From assembly GCA_023053545.1 (NCBI GenBank), contig JAKZAN010000004.1, forward strand, positions 7,130,001 through 7,194,000: a stretch of 64,000 nt of DNA, in the 5' to 3' direction. The position numbers and the translations under genes are program-made. Origin of the DNA: Lepidurus packardi (lineage: Eukaryota; Arthropoda; Branchiopoda; Notostraca; Triopsidae). Positions 21,891 through 34,928 of the stretch are shown piece after piece (positions within the stretch are counted from its first letter, which is position 1; each line of letters begins with the position of its first letter). Under the pieces are notes generated by a model that was not told the origin of the DNA, did not search any database, and saw only the letters and a list, made by a program, of their open reading frames with translations.

Positions 21891-23527
21891 CTAGGTGACT
21901 GGGCGAAATGGTGAAATGCCATCAGTCTGTCGGAACTGAATGATGATTATCAGATACGTAAATATCGTCCCAAGGACCTACACCGCAAAACGAGTAATTG
22001 AACTAATGAAAGAAAAAAGAGCAAGCAAAAGAATAACCTACAGTGGGTAGTAAAATAAGGCGAATATTAAAGCAACGGTGAACATTTGCAGCTGTATCTG
22101 ACGTCAATACCTGCGTGGCGAAAATCGATACCTAATAAAGAAAAATTGTGTCGGTAAAAAAACACCAAATTTGAATAGATGCCCAATCAGATAAGATTAC
22201 CGCTTCTTTCAGATCTGTATCTTCCGGGTAGCGAACTTGGTTTAAGATAGCCGTAACTCCGGAAACCTTTCAAAGCACAATTGATTTCTTTTATCTTTGT
22301 TACTTAATTATTTAATTATTAAAAAATAACAGGAAAGGGCTTACGTTCTTATGAAGGCGTTCACCTTGTACGCATAAAAGGATAATAAACGACGCAACGG
22401 ACAAACAGTAGACAGCACACGGAGGAATTGCCATGCAAAATATGAATAGTCGGTTGTTTGTGCAAGCCGGAAGAAAGTCCAAGAAAACGATGTATAAAAC
22501 GGCAATGATGGAGATCATATCGGCCAGTAGACCTACTGCAAATGCTGTCGAAAAGCACGAACTGCAATCTGCTATAACTGCACATAGTCTTCCATGAAGA
22601 ATGCGCAACTCGTCTATCTGATTTTCAACAAGATCCTATACTTCTAAGCCCCAGCTATGTCTTATGTAACGTTAAGAGTGACATATACCCCTTACTTGTT
22701 GAGCGTCTTCGATCTCGTACACCCAACGTCCTGAATGCTTTACCAAACCATCAAAGCGTAAGCGAATTTCTTTGGCTGTATCTACCAAGGACTCGGCGAA
22801 AACAACGAAGATCAAGATCGGCGATCGACCCCCGATAACATCCATCATACTCAACGTACTAATCACGGGGAAAATCTTCCAGAAGTCCTTCCGAGACATG
22901 TAAAGGAGAGCCCGTATTCCAGTGAATCCAAACCCAGTCATCACAACGAAAATGGCAAGTTTGCACAAGCATCGGGTATAACTTGTCTCTACTTTCAACG
23001 TGTTTCGTAACTCGTCGATGGAACTGAAAAGTTGAGCCAGAGATTGTCTGTGCCACCAGTTTGACAACATGGTATACATCGTACGAAGGGACACTGCAAG
23101 GGCCACGACTACATTTACGTTCAAAGTAATCGCTGACCAACGGATTCTATACGCGTTTAGATAGACAGCTGAAATGGAACAAAATTAAATAGTACATTCT
23201 GGTTAAAACAAAAATGTAAAATACTTCTAAATTAAGCAAAAACATTCGCTTACCATCGACCGCTTTCCATGTCGCCCAGCAATATCCGACAAAAATTGCT
23301 GCAAACCAAGCCGTCGACGCAAATTGGCCCAAGCTCAAGCGAGTCTTCGATCTGAGATTCCAAAAAGGAAATCCTCCACCAATACTAAGAATTAGCGTGA
23401 AAAAGCGAAAGCTTTGTGACAAAGGTTTCAGTTTCTCAACGTTCACTTGTGTAATTTGGGGGAAAGGCGATGCACAGGGCAATTTTGGATCGGTAGCAAG
23501 AAAAGGCTTGGGTCTTACTGCGGACAT
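21891..23527 (-). CDS. Gustatory receptor, intact, 420 residues
   Basis: Exons 23254-23527, 22696-23168, 22345-22617, 22201-22266, 22042-22131 and 21891-21977, canonical borders, phases 1,0,0,0,0. Introns are slightly longer (64-85 bp). It begins MSAVRPKPF and has GGGFPFWNL, GGRSPILIFVVFAESLVDTA, IRLRFDGLVKH, HRCFNIRLILLP (Asn instead of Asp in the CFDIRL motif) and GTIFTYLIIIIQF. It is the most divergent of the four intact copies and lies at the outer end of the cluster. It should be a plasma-membrane chemoreceptor subunit; the ligand is unknown. The start is supported by the MS-x-R start shared with its paralogues. Confidence 0.92.
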
Positions 23528-26500
23528 CCTAAGAGCTTAAAAATTGCGAGCTAACTAACTTGATGTGTTTCAGGGTTCGATTTTACCTTCAAGATTCGAT
23601 GTATGACAGACCTTGACAACCAGCAGCAAGTACTTGCCCCCTTTCAGGTGACGCTTATTACTTCTGTGAACGGACTATTTTCCTTATAGGAAAGAATTTG
23701 TTCAATTTTGCCTTCGCTTTTTCTTCTCTCTAGTAGCCCATCCGACTTTTGTTCGCAGCATTAGTGCAAATGGTTTATAACCACGGTAGAAGCGACTCAG
23801 GATAAGGTGGATTCCACTTTGGCAGTTAATGGTGCATATGTCACTACTAGGTGTCATGGCAATATCGTCCCAGGGTAGGTCAAAGTAGCAAAAACTTGGG
23901 TGTGCCAAGGTTATACACGTGACAGGTTTAAAACATTAAATTCTTTTCAGTCATACTATTTAATTAAATTCTCCACTCAGTTCATACCTCATTCCTACAC
24001 GTGTTTTTTTCGCCACACAAGGCTCCTAAATATGTACCAAGAATCTAATAGTACTATCTGGGGATGAGTTTAATAATTTCCGGAGTGACGCAGAAATACC
24101 ATTTCCCTCCAAAATCAAAGCTACCGGCGTTTCCCATAAAGTCAAGCCAAGATTTGTAACGTTACGTCGGCCTGTCTTACCAATGGTGCCATGATATAAT
24201 ATTGAATATGAAGAGTAGTACTTTGATCAATAATTAATACTGAACGACAACCGCACGAATCAAATACATTCAATAGCCAATAATTAATAATGAAATACTT
24301 TTTGGACGGGAAAGCACGTTCAGACAACTCAAAATGGCTCTTCGCTTTACAGTGAAATCCATGAAGTAAATGAGAAAATTTTGGCTTAATCCGAACACGA
24401 ATTAGGAGATCGGTTTAGTCTGGACACAAAAGACTGGAATTGAAGAGAAGTTTAAACCCGCTGGTCAGTAAAATCCAAGAAAAAGTAATTGGATAAGCGA
24501 TCTCTAGGGTATCCATTGAGACGTTTTTTTACAATATAGTACCCCTCCTAAAGGTGCTCGATTGTGAAGTTAGATGGTAGCGCAGTTCCTTTCCAGTCCA
24601 GTTTAGTCCCCTCGCTTTCCTAATCAGCATAACAAATACCGCAGGAGGAACTTGTTTCAATTAATTGTAGGAGAGAGTACCCATTAGCTGTCTTTGATTC
24701 GTTACTTCCCAGGAATGTTTCCATCTAAAAGAGGCTAATAAAATTTCTACGAGTTTTACAAAAAATAACTGGCTAATGGAACGGAATAGCAAACATGGTT
24801 TCCGTATCAGCCCCGAATGACCCACCGGGTTCATCCATCTCTCTTTAATACTGGCATCCCCTTGCGATAAGGACGAAACGACAATCAATTTTAACCGGGA
24901 CACACCACAGTATACCTACATACTGTGAGCATACTTTATTTGTACTCACTGTTGTGCTTCAACGTTACGGAAGTTAATAATGAGAAATGCGAAAAGTTCG
25001 CTGGCCGCTTTCAACTTTCCCTTGAAGAAACCAAATGGTGAGACCCAGACACTCAAGTCCCCAGTCCGTTGAAGCTGAAGTGGACGTAGGCCAGGCTAAC
25101 AGGAAAAGTAAAGCAAAGCTGGGCAAAAGCACTTCTTTTCGGAGGGAGCTGTTAAGGTAAAGGTGGGCAACAACAAGTCCAACAGCCAAGCACGAGAAAA
25201 TCCAGCTTGGACTTCGTGCCCTCTGGTCATCCCCAAGAAGTTCAGATGCACGCACCTTTTGCATAGAAAGGGACCTCCGAGACTTTCGGGCGGGAGGAGG
25301 AGTGAACATTTATTACCCACCTTTACCTATTGCAACCACGTCTTGGTTCTTCGTGTTCCATCGTCCCCCCTCTGTCTCTGTCTCTACCTTTTCTTTCTCC
25401 CTCTTCCTCTCTCTCATTTCCCCATCACTCCTTATTTTTTTACCTGCGTCTTCCCTTTACCTTTCTTCCGAACTTACTACCTACCTGGTGCCCTGTCCTT
25501 GATGGAGGTAAGCCCTGCCTGTTGCTTTGGGTTACCACGGGCTGGCGCGCGGTCTCTCGTAGCCTCAGCAGCAGGAGCACCACAGAGCAACCTGAGCTTT
25601 TTCAAGCACGGCCCCGCGATGCCGTTCCAATGGGTTCCAAGGTAGAGCCGGCCACCATCGCCGCAGACATCCTTCATTCTTTCAGGTGCAAGAGTCGTGG
25701 TAAGGTGTGTTGCCAAAGGTTATCCTACGCATTTTCGTTTCTAACTAAAAAGTATATAGACTCCCCTATCCCCCTTCAAATATACAACTACTGGGTTCTG
25801 CACATCCAATACCGTACCATACCACCACCTCGTCCCCGAAACGAATATTTTACTGTGGAATCGCCGGATTATTTTTGTACCCAAAGTGAAGTTAGTGCTA
25901 GGACCAACAATTCTATTACAGGATTGAAGTGTGCCTCTCAGCGGTTGGAAATTAATTCTCTGACCAGGAAATTACATTTCCCTTAAATTAAACCGACGCA
26001 GAAATTATCGGATTAACACACTTCTGAAACATGTGGTGAGCGTTTACAGACACCGGAATAATTCAACTTTCGCGCGTATGAGTCTACTAATGTGTAAAAG
26101 TGCCAATCAATTCCAAGTGTAGTATTTTCATTATAATTTCAAACATCGCCACTAAAAGGGGAGCAAATTCCTTAAGATTCAAAGGAAGCCCCGAAACGAG
26201 CGGCAGTCAGAATGGACTGGCTGCTGCCGTTGTGACAATCAAGGTAAACTATCTAATCATGTCCATTAATTACCAGTCTGTTCTGCTCTTATGTAAAAAA
26301 AATATATATATATATTTGAAAAAAAGGGGGACGAGAGGAAGGAAAAGAAAACGTGGCGGGCTCTTAATCTTAGGCGCTGACTCGTCGGGTTTGTTGTTTC
26401 GTTTACCTTGATCATGTTGGTCGTGGTTTTCCAAGGCCCTTTTCTAACATTTACGCCTGTTGCTGTTATGGAAGTTGCAAGCCTAAGCAAGCAAACGGGA

Positions 26501-27132
26501 GGGAGGGGAGGGGCATTGCAATGCAGTCGAGTTTTTTTTCCCGTTCCTTCCATGCAGATGAGATGCGCAGTAACGACAGGATAGACACGCAGCATCTGGG
26601 TGCAACGGCCAACAGCTTGAGGCCCCGGCCCGAGCCCGCGAGTATAGTATATACACCGGACCGGACGATTGTCCAACAACTAGCACTCTTTACTCCACCA
26701 AACTCTTTCGCCTCGTCCATCTCCTTTTCTTTTTTAATTTTAATTTTAGAAAAAAAACTTGACTCGAAACGAGAGAACCTCATCTCCTAGCTTGTAAATA
26801 CCGCGTTCGGCAAGTTCCTCTGAGCTCTAGCATTTTTCCACGTGTACCTTAACAAACCATGCATTAATCATACACGCATTCTAGCCCCTTCCCATGTTTG
26901 GGACCTATATATGTGTGTATACAGTATGGAGTTGTTATTTATAGTGTGGAGACAAATAAGTAAATTGAAATTAATGGACGCCTAATCTCTTTCCCTTCTT
27001 CATGTCTCTCTCTTTCTTTTTCATTTATTACCCCTTTTTATTTATGTTTTATTAGTAATATAATGTATTCCTTGAAACGTAGGTTAAGTGAATGTTCCGG
27101 AAAGAAGCAGTAACAGCAGAATCGGTGTCGCC
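23528..27132. other. Divergent intergenic region between the GR cluster and dachsous
   Basis: It should hold the promoters of both flanking genes. A pyrimidine-rich tract runs from about 25365 to 25480. Two GC-richer patches lie at about 25500-25700 and 26460-26680. They could be dachsous promoter or 5' non-coding exon sequence, but I see no decisive signal. A plus-strand frame at 25330-25986 is open but mostly low-complexity and unrecognised. A short TA repeat lies at about 26300-26318. Confidence 0.45.
23817..23930 (-). promoter_or_regulatory. Shared GR upstream block
   Basis: GGCAGTTAATGGTGCATATG starts about 296 bp above the ATG at 23527 and has the same flanks as the 19325 copy, with one change inside the core (CAGTTAAT). 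GGGTGTGCCAAGGTTAT about 80 bp further up corresponds to the second motif. Confidence 0.4.
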
Positions 27133-29169
27133 ATGCCGCTCAGCATGAGGCGATTCCGCGATGATCCTGTGAGGGCCGAAGATACTGCCAAGTCAGCAGC
27201 AGCAGCAGAAGCTCTCCAGGAGGAAACCAGTGGATTTTTACATGTGTCACCGCCAGCTTGGTACTGGTTGCCGCAACATGTACGACGGAAGGAGCCCTCG
27301 GCGTCCTTTACCGGCAGCAGTAGTACTAGTGACCAGGAGGAAAGTGTTGTTTTGCCATGTGCCACCCCAAGTGTTAGCGTCGTGCGGCATAGGACTCGGA
27401 CAGCTTTTTCCATGAGCCGTCCCATGAATTTCATGGCATTGTTGGCGTGTTTGATGGTGTTGTTGTTAACGTTACCCCATCCGGGCCTATGCGAGTACCT
27501 TCGTGAATTCCAGGTTTCAGAGGGAGTCCCGATAGGCACTAGTATCGGCCTCATCGGCGAAGGGAACCCAGGGGCTCCACGGCCTCCATCGCCACCTTAT
27601 CTCATCGTGCCCGTCCCGGGTAGTGCTGTCGATTCCGACCTCAACATTGAGCAATCTTCGGGAGAAATCCGCACCCGGGTAGTGCTCGACCGGGAGCTGC
27701 GGTCATCCTACTCACTGGTGGCTATTCCACTCAGTGGGGAGAACATCCGAGTCCTCATTAACGTAAAAGACGAGAATGATAACGCACCCACCTTCCCGAG
27801 TCCCTTTGTTCACATCGAGTTTCCGGAAAATACGCCTCGTGACGTCAAGCGAACCTTGCCGCCCGCCCGGGACTCCGACTTGGGCATTTTCAATACCCAG
27901 CGGTACAACATCATCTCGGGCAATACCGGGAACGCGTTCCGATTATCGTCGCACCGGGAGCGGGATGGCGTTTTGTACCTCGATCTACAGATCAATGGCT
28001 TCCTGGATCGCGAGACCACAGCTTTTTACAGCTTGGTCATTGAAGCGTTGGACGGCGGCTCGCCGCCTTTGCGGGGCGTCATGACGCTTAACATTACCAT
28101 CCAAGACGTCAACGACAACCAGCCCATTTTCAATCAAAGTCGCTACTTTGCCAGCATTCCCGAGAACGCCACGCTGAGTACCAACGTCTTGCAAGTTTTT
28201 GCCACCGACATTGACGCGGGCGAAAACGGACAAGTCACGTACTCGATCAATCGGCGTCAGAGCGACCGGGACACTATGTTCACCATCGACTCTCAGACCG
28301 GCGTCATCTCGGTGAACCGCCCGCTGGACTTTGAGACCAAAGAGATTCACGAGTTGGTAGTCGTGGCGAGCGATAACGGCGTTCAGCCGCTGGAAACTAC
28401 AGCCTTCGTGTCCATCCGTGTCACAGACGTCAACGACAATCAACCCACCATCAATCTTATCTTCCTGAGCGATGACGCTACTCCGAAAATCTCCGAGGAT
28501 GCGCAGCCAGGCGAATTCGTCGCCCGCATCTCGGTAAACGATCCCGACTCAAAAGAAGAGTACGCGCATGTCAACGTAACTCTTCAAGGCGGCGAGGGCC
28601 ACTTCGGCCTCACCACACGAGACAACATCATCTATTTGATGATTGTTTCCTTGCCCCTGGACCGGGAGATGAAACCCAACTACAGTTTAATCGTAGTGGC
28701 CACCGATCAAGGCAACCCTCCCTTACACGCCTCGCGTTCCTTCGATCTGCGCGTAACGGATACCAACGACAACGCGCCCGAGTTTGACCAAACGACGTAT
28801 TACGCCAACGTACTCGAGGTAGCCGACCCGGGTACGTCAGTGTTCCAACTCTCTGCGCTAGACAGGGACGAAGGCAACAATTCCATGGTGGTCTACTCGC
28901 TCGTGGACTCTCCCGAAACGCATTCCGATTGGTTCCAGATCGACTCCCGCACAGGCTTAATTACCACGCGAAAACACATTGATTGTGAAACGGATCCAGT
29001 GCCCCAAATTACAGTGCTAGCCGTCGACTCCGGAAACCCTCCGCTGACCGGTACAGCCACTGTGCTGATTACTATCCGGGATGTCAATGATAATGAACCC
29101 ATTTTCGACTCGAGTTTCTACAACGTCTCCGTCCAAGAGGATCAGATCGTGGGACACTGTATACTCAAG
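27133..29169 (+). CDS. ds: Dachsous protocadherin, first coding exon (signal peptide, cadherin repeats 1-5 and start of 6)
   Basis: Dachsous is the giant cell-surface cadherin that binds Fat on the neighbouring cell in planar polarity and Hippo growth control. After a signal peptide (MSRPMNFMALLACLMVLLL, from 27412) the sequence follows insect Ds closely: EGVPIGTSIG, YLIVPVPGSAVDSDLNI, GEIRTRVVLDRE, PISGFLDRE-like FLDRETT, IFLSDDATPKISEDAQPGEF and CETDPVPQ. Five calcium-binding boundaries are visible (DENDNAP, DVNDNQP twice, DTNDNAP, DVNDNEP), so five repeats are complete and a sixth begins (FYNVSVQED). The exon ends after GHCILK at AAG|GTAAAA, phase 0, which is where I would expect VSASDPDCG to follow. 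The first in-frame ATG is 27133, giving 93 residues before the signal peptide; ATG 27412 is an equally good or better start. The coding sequence is GC-rich compared with its surroundings. Confidence 0.93.
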
Positions 29170-32100
29170 GTAAAAAAAAAAAATCTTTATTTTCTTTGTT
29201 GTTTTATTCCTTTACGAATGTTTCCTCTTGCGGACGTGGCATGTTGGTACTTACACCTGATAAAGACCCACAATCAAAGTTTCCGAGTACGTCGTGCGAC
29301 GACTCTAGTGTGTGTGTGTGTGTCAACTCGAATGGGATTTACAACTTTCCCAACAATAGGAGGACTATAATACCGCATCCTCTCGAGTCCTACCTTTTTT
29401 CTACCGTACGCTTAGACAAACATCTCTGTCATGTAACAAGCTTGCTTCACTTATTGTTGTACCTATGCGAAGGGATACAAGAACTTCTTTACCTCTTGAG
29501 TCCCCCAACTATTTTCCAGCCTTGTCTCTTTCTTAGGCGAACGAGAGAACCCCGCCAAAAAAAAGAGGATAAGAAGAAAAACAATAAAAAGCCGTTCGCT
29601 ATATAATGCTTACGACTTCCTGGGCATGTTATATATAAGATTACGTTACCCGTCTTCCACGTACGCGCAAGTTACACACACATATACATACAGACAACGT
29701 TTTGCACAACCCCCCATCGAGCCTTGATGAACCATCCCAAGTGGCCATTCATAGGATACTGCCAGAGGGCACATTCCCCTCTTCTTTACCTTTTCCTAAT
29801 GTGAATGCAAGGTTCGCCATAAAGGTATATATACAGGCAAGCAGGCAAGGCTTCTTGTAGTTACCAGCTTCAAGAAACCAGAGAGTTAATAAGAAAACGC
29901 AGAAGAAGAAGAGGAAAAAGAGGAAGGGAAGGGAGCATAAAGATGAGAACGGAGCAAGAAGCAAAAGTGAGCCAGACTCAAGATGGAGGGGAGTAGATGG
30001 TCTTAGCCTAAGGGGGTTCCCCTGTACCACCATGTTGTTTGGCAGCGCCAGCCAAGTGCAAGTTGGGATGCTGGCCAACACGCTATATACACAGCAAACC
30101 CACCAAAAAGCTTTTTCGGGGGATGGATGGATAGGTATGAAGAAACTTTTTTGGGGCTTAGAAGTTTTGCCTGTCCCTATTTATTCTGAGCCCATCTTTT
30201 GCACCTGCTTTTCTTCTATAAAATAGTCTGCCTCTTTTTGGTTTTATTAGAACCAAAAAAGAAAAAAAAAGCTCCTACTACAACCTTTTATAGAGCCCCC
30301 TCCCTCCCCCCAACAATGGAGGTCACGACGACCTTTGAAATCTCGACAACATCCCTAACGGAATCAAATCAAACTTTTTTTAAACCTTTTTGACACTCCT
30401 TAATAAGGGCACCACAAAGATCCGCTTAATTGTTGACATACTTTCCGCCAGCACTACAAAATCTTCTGCCGTAAGGTCCCTGTCACCCCCCTTTGCCATC
30501 CCAGGCCTAAAAAAATAGAAATTTCCTTTATTTGCCTTTTTCTGGTTTGAATACATAACGCTCCAAGTATGTGCAGGGACTGATCCTGGTTGCAGGTCTT
30601 CCTTCCTTGCGAGAGACGCTCGCCAAGGCCGTAAAAAGAAATTAAACACAAAAACAAAAACAAGAAAAAAGAAAACCAGGCAATGAATAACGACTGACAA
30701 GCCGAGTACTACAACTCTACACACATACCCACACGGAATATAAGATACAGCTCTCCAACTAGCTCCGGGCCAGGCATTACGACACCCCGACCGACACAAC
30801 ACTTTTTCCGCAGTGCCAAATCAAACGAAATTATCCCATTTATCCTCCTAGGGAGCTCAAGAAATTAAAAGATATGTTAAGACTTGTCAAGCCAACTTCC
30901 TCCAACCAAACCAAAGCACCCCACAACCTTTCGAAATAAAAGCCATCTACTAATTTTACCAATTTACTTCTCGGCAAAATGAAACTTCATCCATTTTATC
31001 CATTGTACACGCAAAAGCTCCCAAGTCAAGAAAAATTATAGTGGTAGAAGTCCAGCAAAGTCCAGAAAACGAAAGTATGCTGCACTTAAAGATGTACACA
31101 CGTGTAAAAGATAATAATCCACTAAAGATAATAATTATTTATTAAACTGAAGAGAGTAAATAAATAGGAAAATAATGAAATAATATATTGGAATAATTAA
31201 TTCAGTAGATAAATAATTAAATAAAACAAGTAGATAAAATATTTTGTGTCCTTTTCATTTGAACTAATGATAAACTATTTGACCAAACGCGACTGGTTTT
31301 TATTGCTGCTCATAGTCGCCCTGTCTAGATTAGGACAGGCTTACATAAAAGATTTTTTTTTCTAAGGGGGTATGCTGGCATTTACGGTATGCTTTTTAGC
31401 TTTCTGGCCGTGTTTGCTGACTTGCACGCTATTACTTTCCTACCTATCGTCTTGCCAACACAAACACCATACAAAAGCTCTGCGATGGCTAAGTCTCGGA
31501 GTTCCTCCCCGAAAAAGAAGCCCAAACTGGCCAGTTTTTATTTTCTTTTGTTTTTCTCTCTCTCTCTTTTCTTCTTTTTTTAGTACATGCTGTCCAAGCG
31601 TCCTGCCATACCAAGCTAACATGTTCTTTTCCACCCTATGTGTTGGGAAGGCTGCAGCCTCCTTTTCTTAATTCCCCAGCCCTATAATCTTCGTCAAGGT
31701 AGCTTTAAACGTGGGGCATGAAAGCCAATGAAAAAAGACTTGCCCAAAGAATACGACGTACAAAATAAGAAAAAAGGCTCGACTATTCCGTGACGTTGAA
31801 AAGAAAGGTTTTTTTGTCGTGTTTTTATTTGGCGGGTATTTTAAAGAAATACAATAAAAGAATTATATGCGAAGCATATAAATAATTATATTAAGTCTAT
31901 ATAGAATTCACATACTTTACCTTGTATTTCATCTTGTATTTAAACTTATTATTTAATTGAATATTTAGTTTAACTGTCGGCTCAAGGTTTAAGACAGTAA
32001 GCTAGCCGAAAAGATAATAAGCAACAATTCTTCGTCCACTTCATGAAGTCCTCCTGGCCATTCTTGGCACAGGGATGAAGCTTTTTCAACTTGAGCCGTG

Positions 32101-34840
32101 GCTTTAACATTTGTCTCCCAGCGTGTCGGGGCGTTTGTGTCCTGCAAAACTAGGCTGTTGACACGCGGACATGTCGATGAGCATTGACGAGGAACAGCAG
32201 GGTTACTTTAAGAGACCTCGAAAGCTTGTATATTTCTGCCCAAGAATTCTTCTTCACCTCTACCCCTGTACCCCTCCATCCCCTCTCCCTTTCCACCCAC
32301 ACAATTTTTCTTCGATCTCTCAGTGCAAGGAATTTTCTTCGCAATTTCCCCCTTTTTTTCCCTATACAAGATTTTTTTTATTTTTAAAAACCTCCCTCCG
32401 AACACTTCACCCCCTTTTTCCAATAAGCTAAAAAGGAAAAAAGGTACCAAAAAGGGAGAGAGGAGAACAAAAGAGGCCTCCCTTTGCTCAGGTAGCATTT
32501 GTTAGATGCAATCGATACGCTGTTGAAGGCCTTCAACAACCACTGCTTCGCTCGCTTCCATCCCCCCCTCAATGCTTAATCCCCCTCCCCACACTACTAG
32601 TTGGCCCCTTTCGCATAGGCCTAACCATCCATGCTATTACTGTTTTGTGTTTTCTAACCATAAACCTAGAGCAAGAAACTAGTTTTGCCCTTATTGTTCC
32701 TATGTCCCCATCCCCTCCCTCCCTCTAACTGTTGTCACCGTCGTCTTGTCATCAGTTCTCCCATGATCGCGACAAACTCACTGGATTGTCTTCTCCTAAC
32801 AAGGCATACCAATGACGGTCCACTGCCCAATTTTAGGACCTCTTCGATACGTTCTAGCGATTTTAGGCCTCTCGAAGTCCACAAACACGCAACTTTATAG
32901 GAAAGTGGAGCTTTTTCAAAATCTTTTTTTGGGAAAGAGAAAGAGAGAAAAATTTCAAGAACCTTCATGGATATATGGCGTTCATGGCCAGTTGAAGGTG
33001 GATATCTCAGAATCCAGATGGAAATAGGGAAAAAGGGGCCCGAAACATGGTTTCTCACAGCAGGCGATCGTGGAAAGTCTTCTTGACCCGTTATAGAAAT
33101 GGAAAAACGAAAAATTGGACGGCTTTCAAGGTGTATAGACAATTTTAAAGAACTAGCCGAGCAAAAGTTTCTTGGTCATGTCCATCCTGCTTGTCAGGTG
33201 CGACAGACAAGTCTCCTTCCCCAACGGAAAACCTTCCAAATTTACACATTTCCGTCTCCGGTAACCCACAGAAACCCTTATTTAAATACGGAGAGATTAT
33301 GTAAATATTACGGAGATATTATTTAGCCGAATAATGAATTTATCCAGAATTGTAAAGCATTTTCATCCATATCGGTCACAACATTGCGTTCTATCTCTGC
33401 CAAAGTTCCCAAGCGACACGTAGGTGTCGTCACAGATTTGGTGCATGCGCAGCGCGTGGCTGGGATACGGTTCACCCCTACACAGAACTCTGATATTGGG
33501 CCATATGCGTTAACCTGTTGAGTAAGAAAAAAGGGGATTCGAAGAAAAAGGGAGTGAAAAAGAAAAAGGCCATTAGTCTCCGTTTGCTTTGTACTGTAAA
33601 TATCGCCATTAATGGAAGGGAACCTGCAAGGCTGACGTCGACATCTACTGCTGGTCCTCTAAGACCCATTTATTTGTCTATGCTTTTACCAAACAACACG
33701 GCTTGTCTCTTGACTTTAAACTAACTTAGCCTCTCGCACCAAACAAAAGGAGATAAGGTGGAAATTCCAGTAACATAGACGCGGTTTATCTTATTTTATT
33801 TATTATCTTTTTTTTGTCTTAATGCCGCCAAGGAATTTTCTCTTAGATAACCGTAAACCTTTACGTCCAAATTCAATTCTCCAGCCTAGCAAGACAAAAA
33901 AGAGAAAACACACAAAAAATCCTTCTTTTGTATCAACACAAGGTTACAAGAAGGGAAAAGATTAGCTTAGATTCAAGTCACCCCTATGGAAACTTGATGA
34001 TAGCACACCTTACCCCTTTTTCTTGGATAAAAAGGGTTAAGGTTGCACGACTCGCAAAAAATAATAACCAAGTTAAAGTTTCGAAGTTTGTCCTTTTTGT
34101 TTGTTCTTTATTTCTGTTCTTTCGAGTAACGCAAGGTGGAAATAACGCAACGGTGTAGCTGTATCATTTTCGCATTGAAAGGCACAAGAGAATCGCTTCT
34201 TTGGGTTTCAAAGGGTTGAATCAAGGGTGAAATGGGCCTTTGGGGGGGTGCGAGGTTCGTTTCTGAGGCATGAAAGGGGGAGATGAATTTGAATTTTTCA
34301 AGGGGGTGGAGTAGAACAGTACAGTATAATACACAGTACAGTATACAGTATAGCACAGAGTACAAATTTGAAAGCCTCTGCGGGGTTGAGGATCTCGAAG
34401 GATGTAAAAAGCCTGTAGGTTAAGTTCCATGTCAAAACGGAAGAAAGTTTGTGGGAAGGAGGGGAATTTTATATACAAAAGGTATGCTTCTGAAAGCTTT
34501 CAGCGAACAGGTCAACAGGCACACACTCACATAGGCCGAAAAACCGCCTTCAGAGAAAAATCAAAATTTTATGTTGTGTATATGGACCAGGTATGCTTTG
34601 TGCACCCTTAGCGAGAACCACCTGGGATGGAAATTTTCTTACTCGCTTTCCACCTTTTTTTTACCACCTTCGCCTTCTTCTCCCTCAGTTTTGTTCAAAG
34701 TAGGGTGAAAGAAAAATTGGTAGTTCGAGGAAAGGAGTATTTTTTTAAATAGTTAAAAGGGAAGTAGCTAATGGAAATCACCAACGCGTGATTGGTGGAT
34801 TCGAATAGTCTGCATTATTCTAAGGAATTTTCCCCTTTTA

Positions 34841-34928
34841 TTCTGAGTAGCCGTTCATGAGCTATTCGAATTGCAAACTTTTGGTCATCGCGTCACTGAC
34901 GTGTCATGGCGTGGCTTTACGGGCGCTT
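34841..34928 (+). repeat. Dispersed repeat, copy 1
   Basis: Shares TAGCCGTTCATGAG, TTTTGG(T/C)CAT, a CGTCAC(T/A)GACGTGTCAT core and GGGCGCT with 36901-36985, in order and with equal spacing. Confidence 0.65.

Noticed and set aside
25330-25986. 218-codon plus-strand open frame
   Set aside because: Its first half is a translated CT-rich tract; no recognisable domain, and overlapping frames are equally open.
29170-29370. Continuation of the dachsous frame past 29169 to a stop at 29370
   Set aside because: It runs through a clear AAG|GTAAAA donor into poly-A and low-complexity sequence; cadherin homology ends exactly at the donor.
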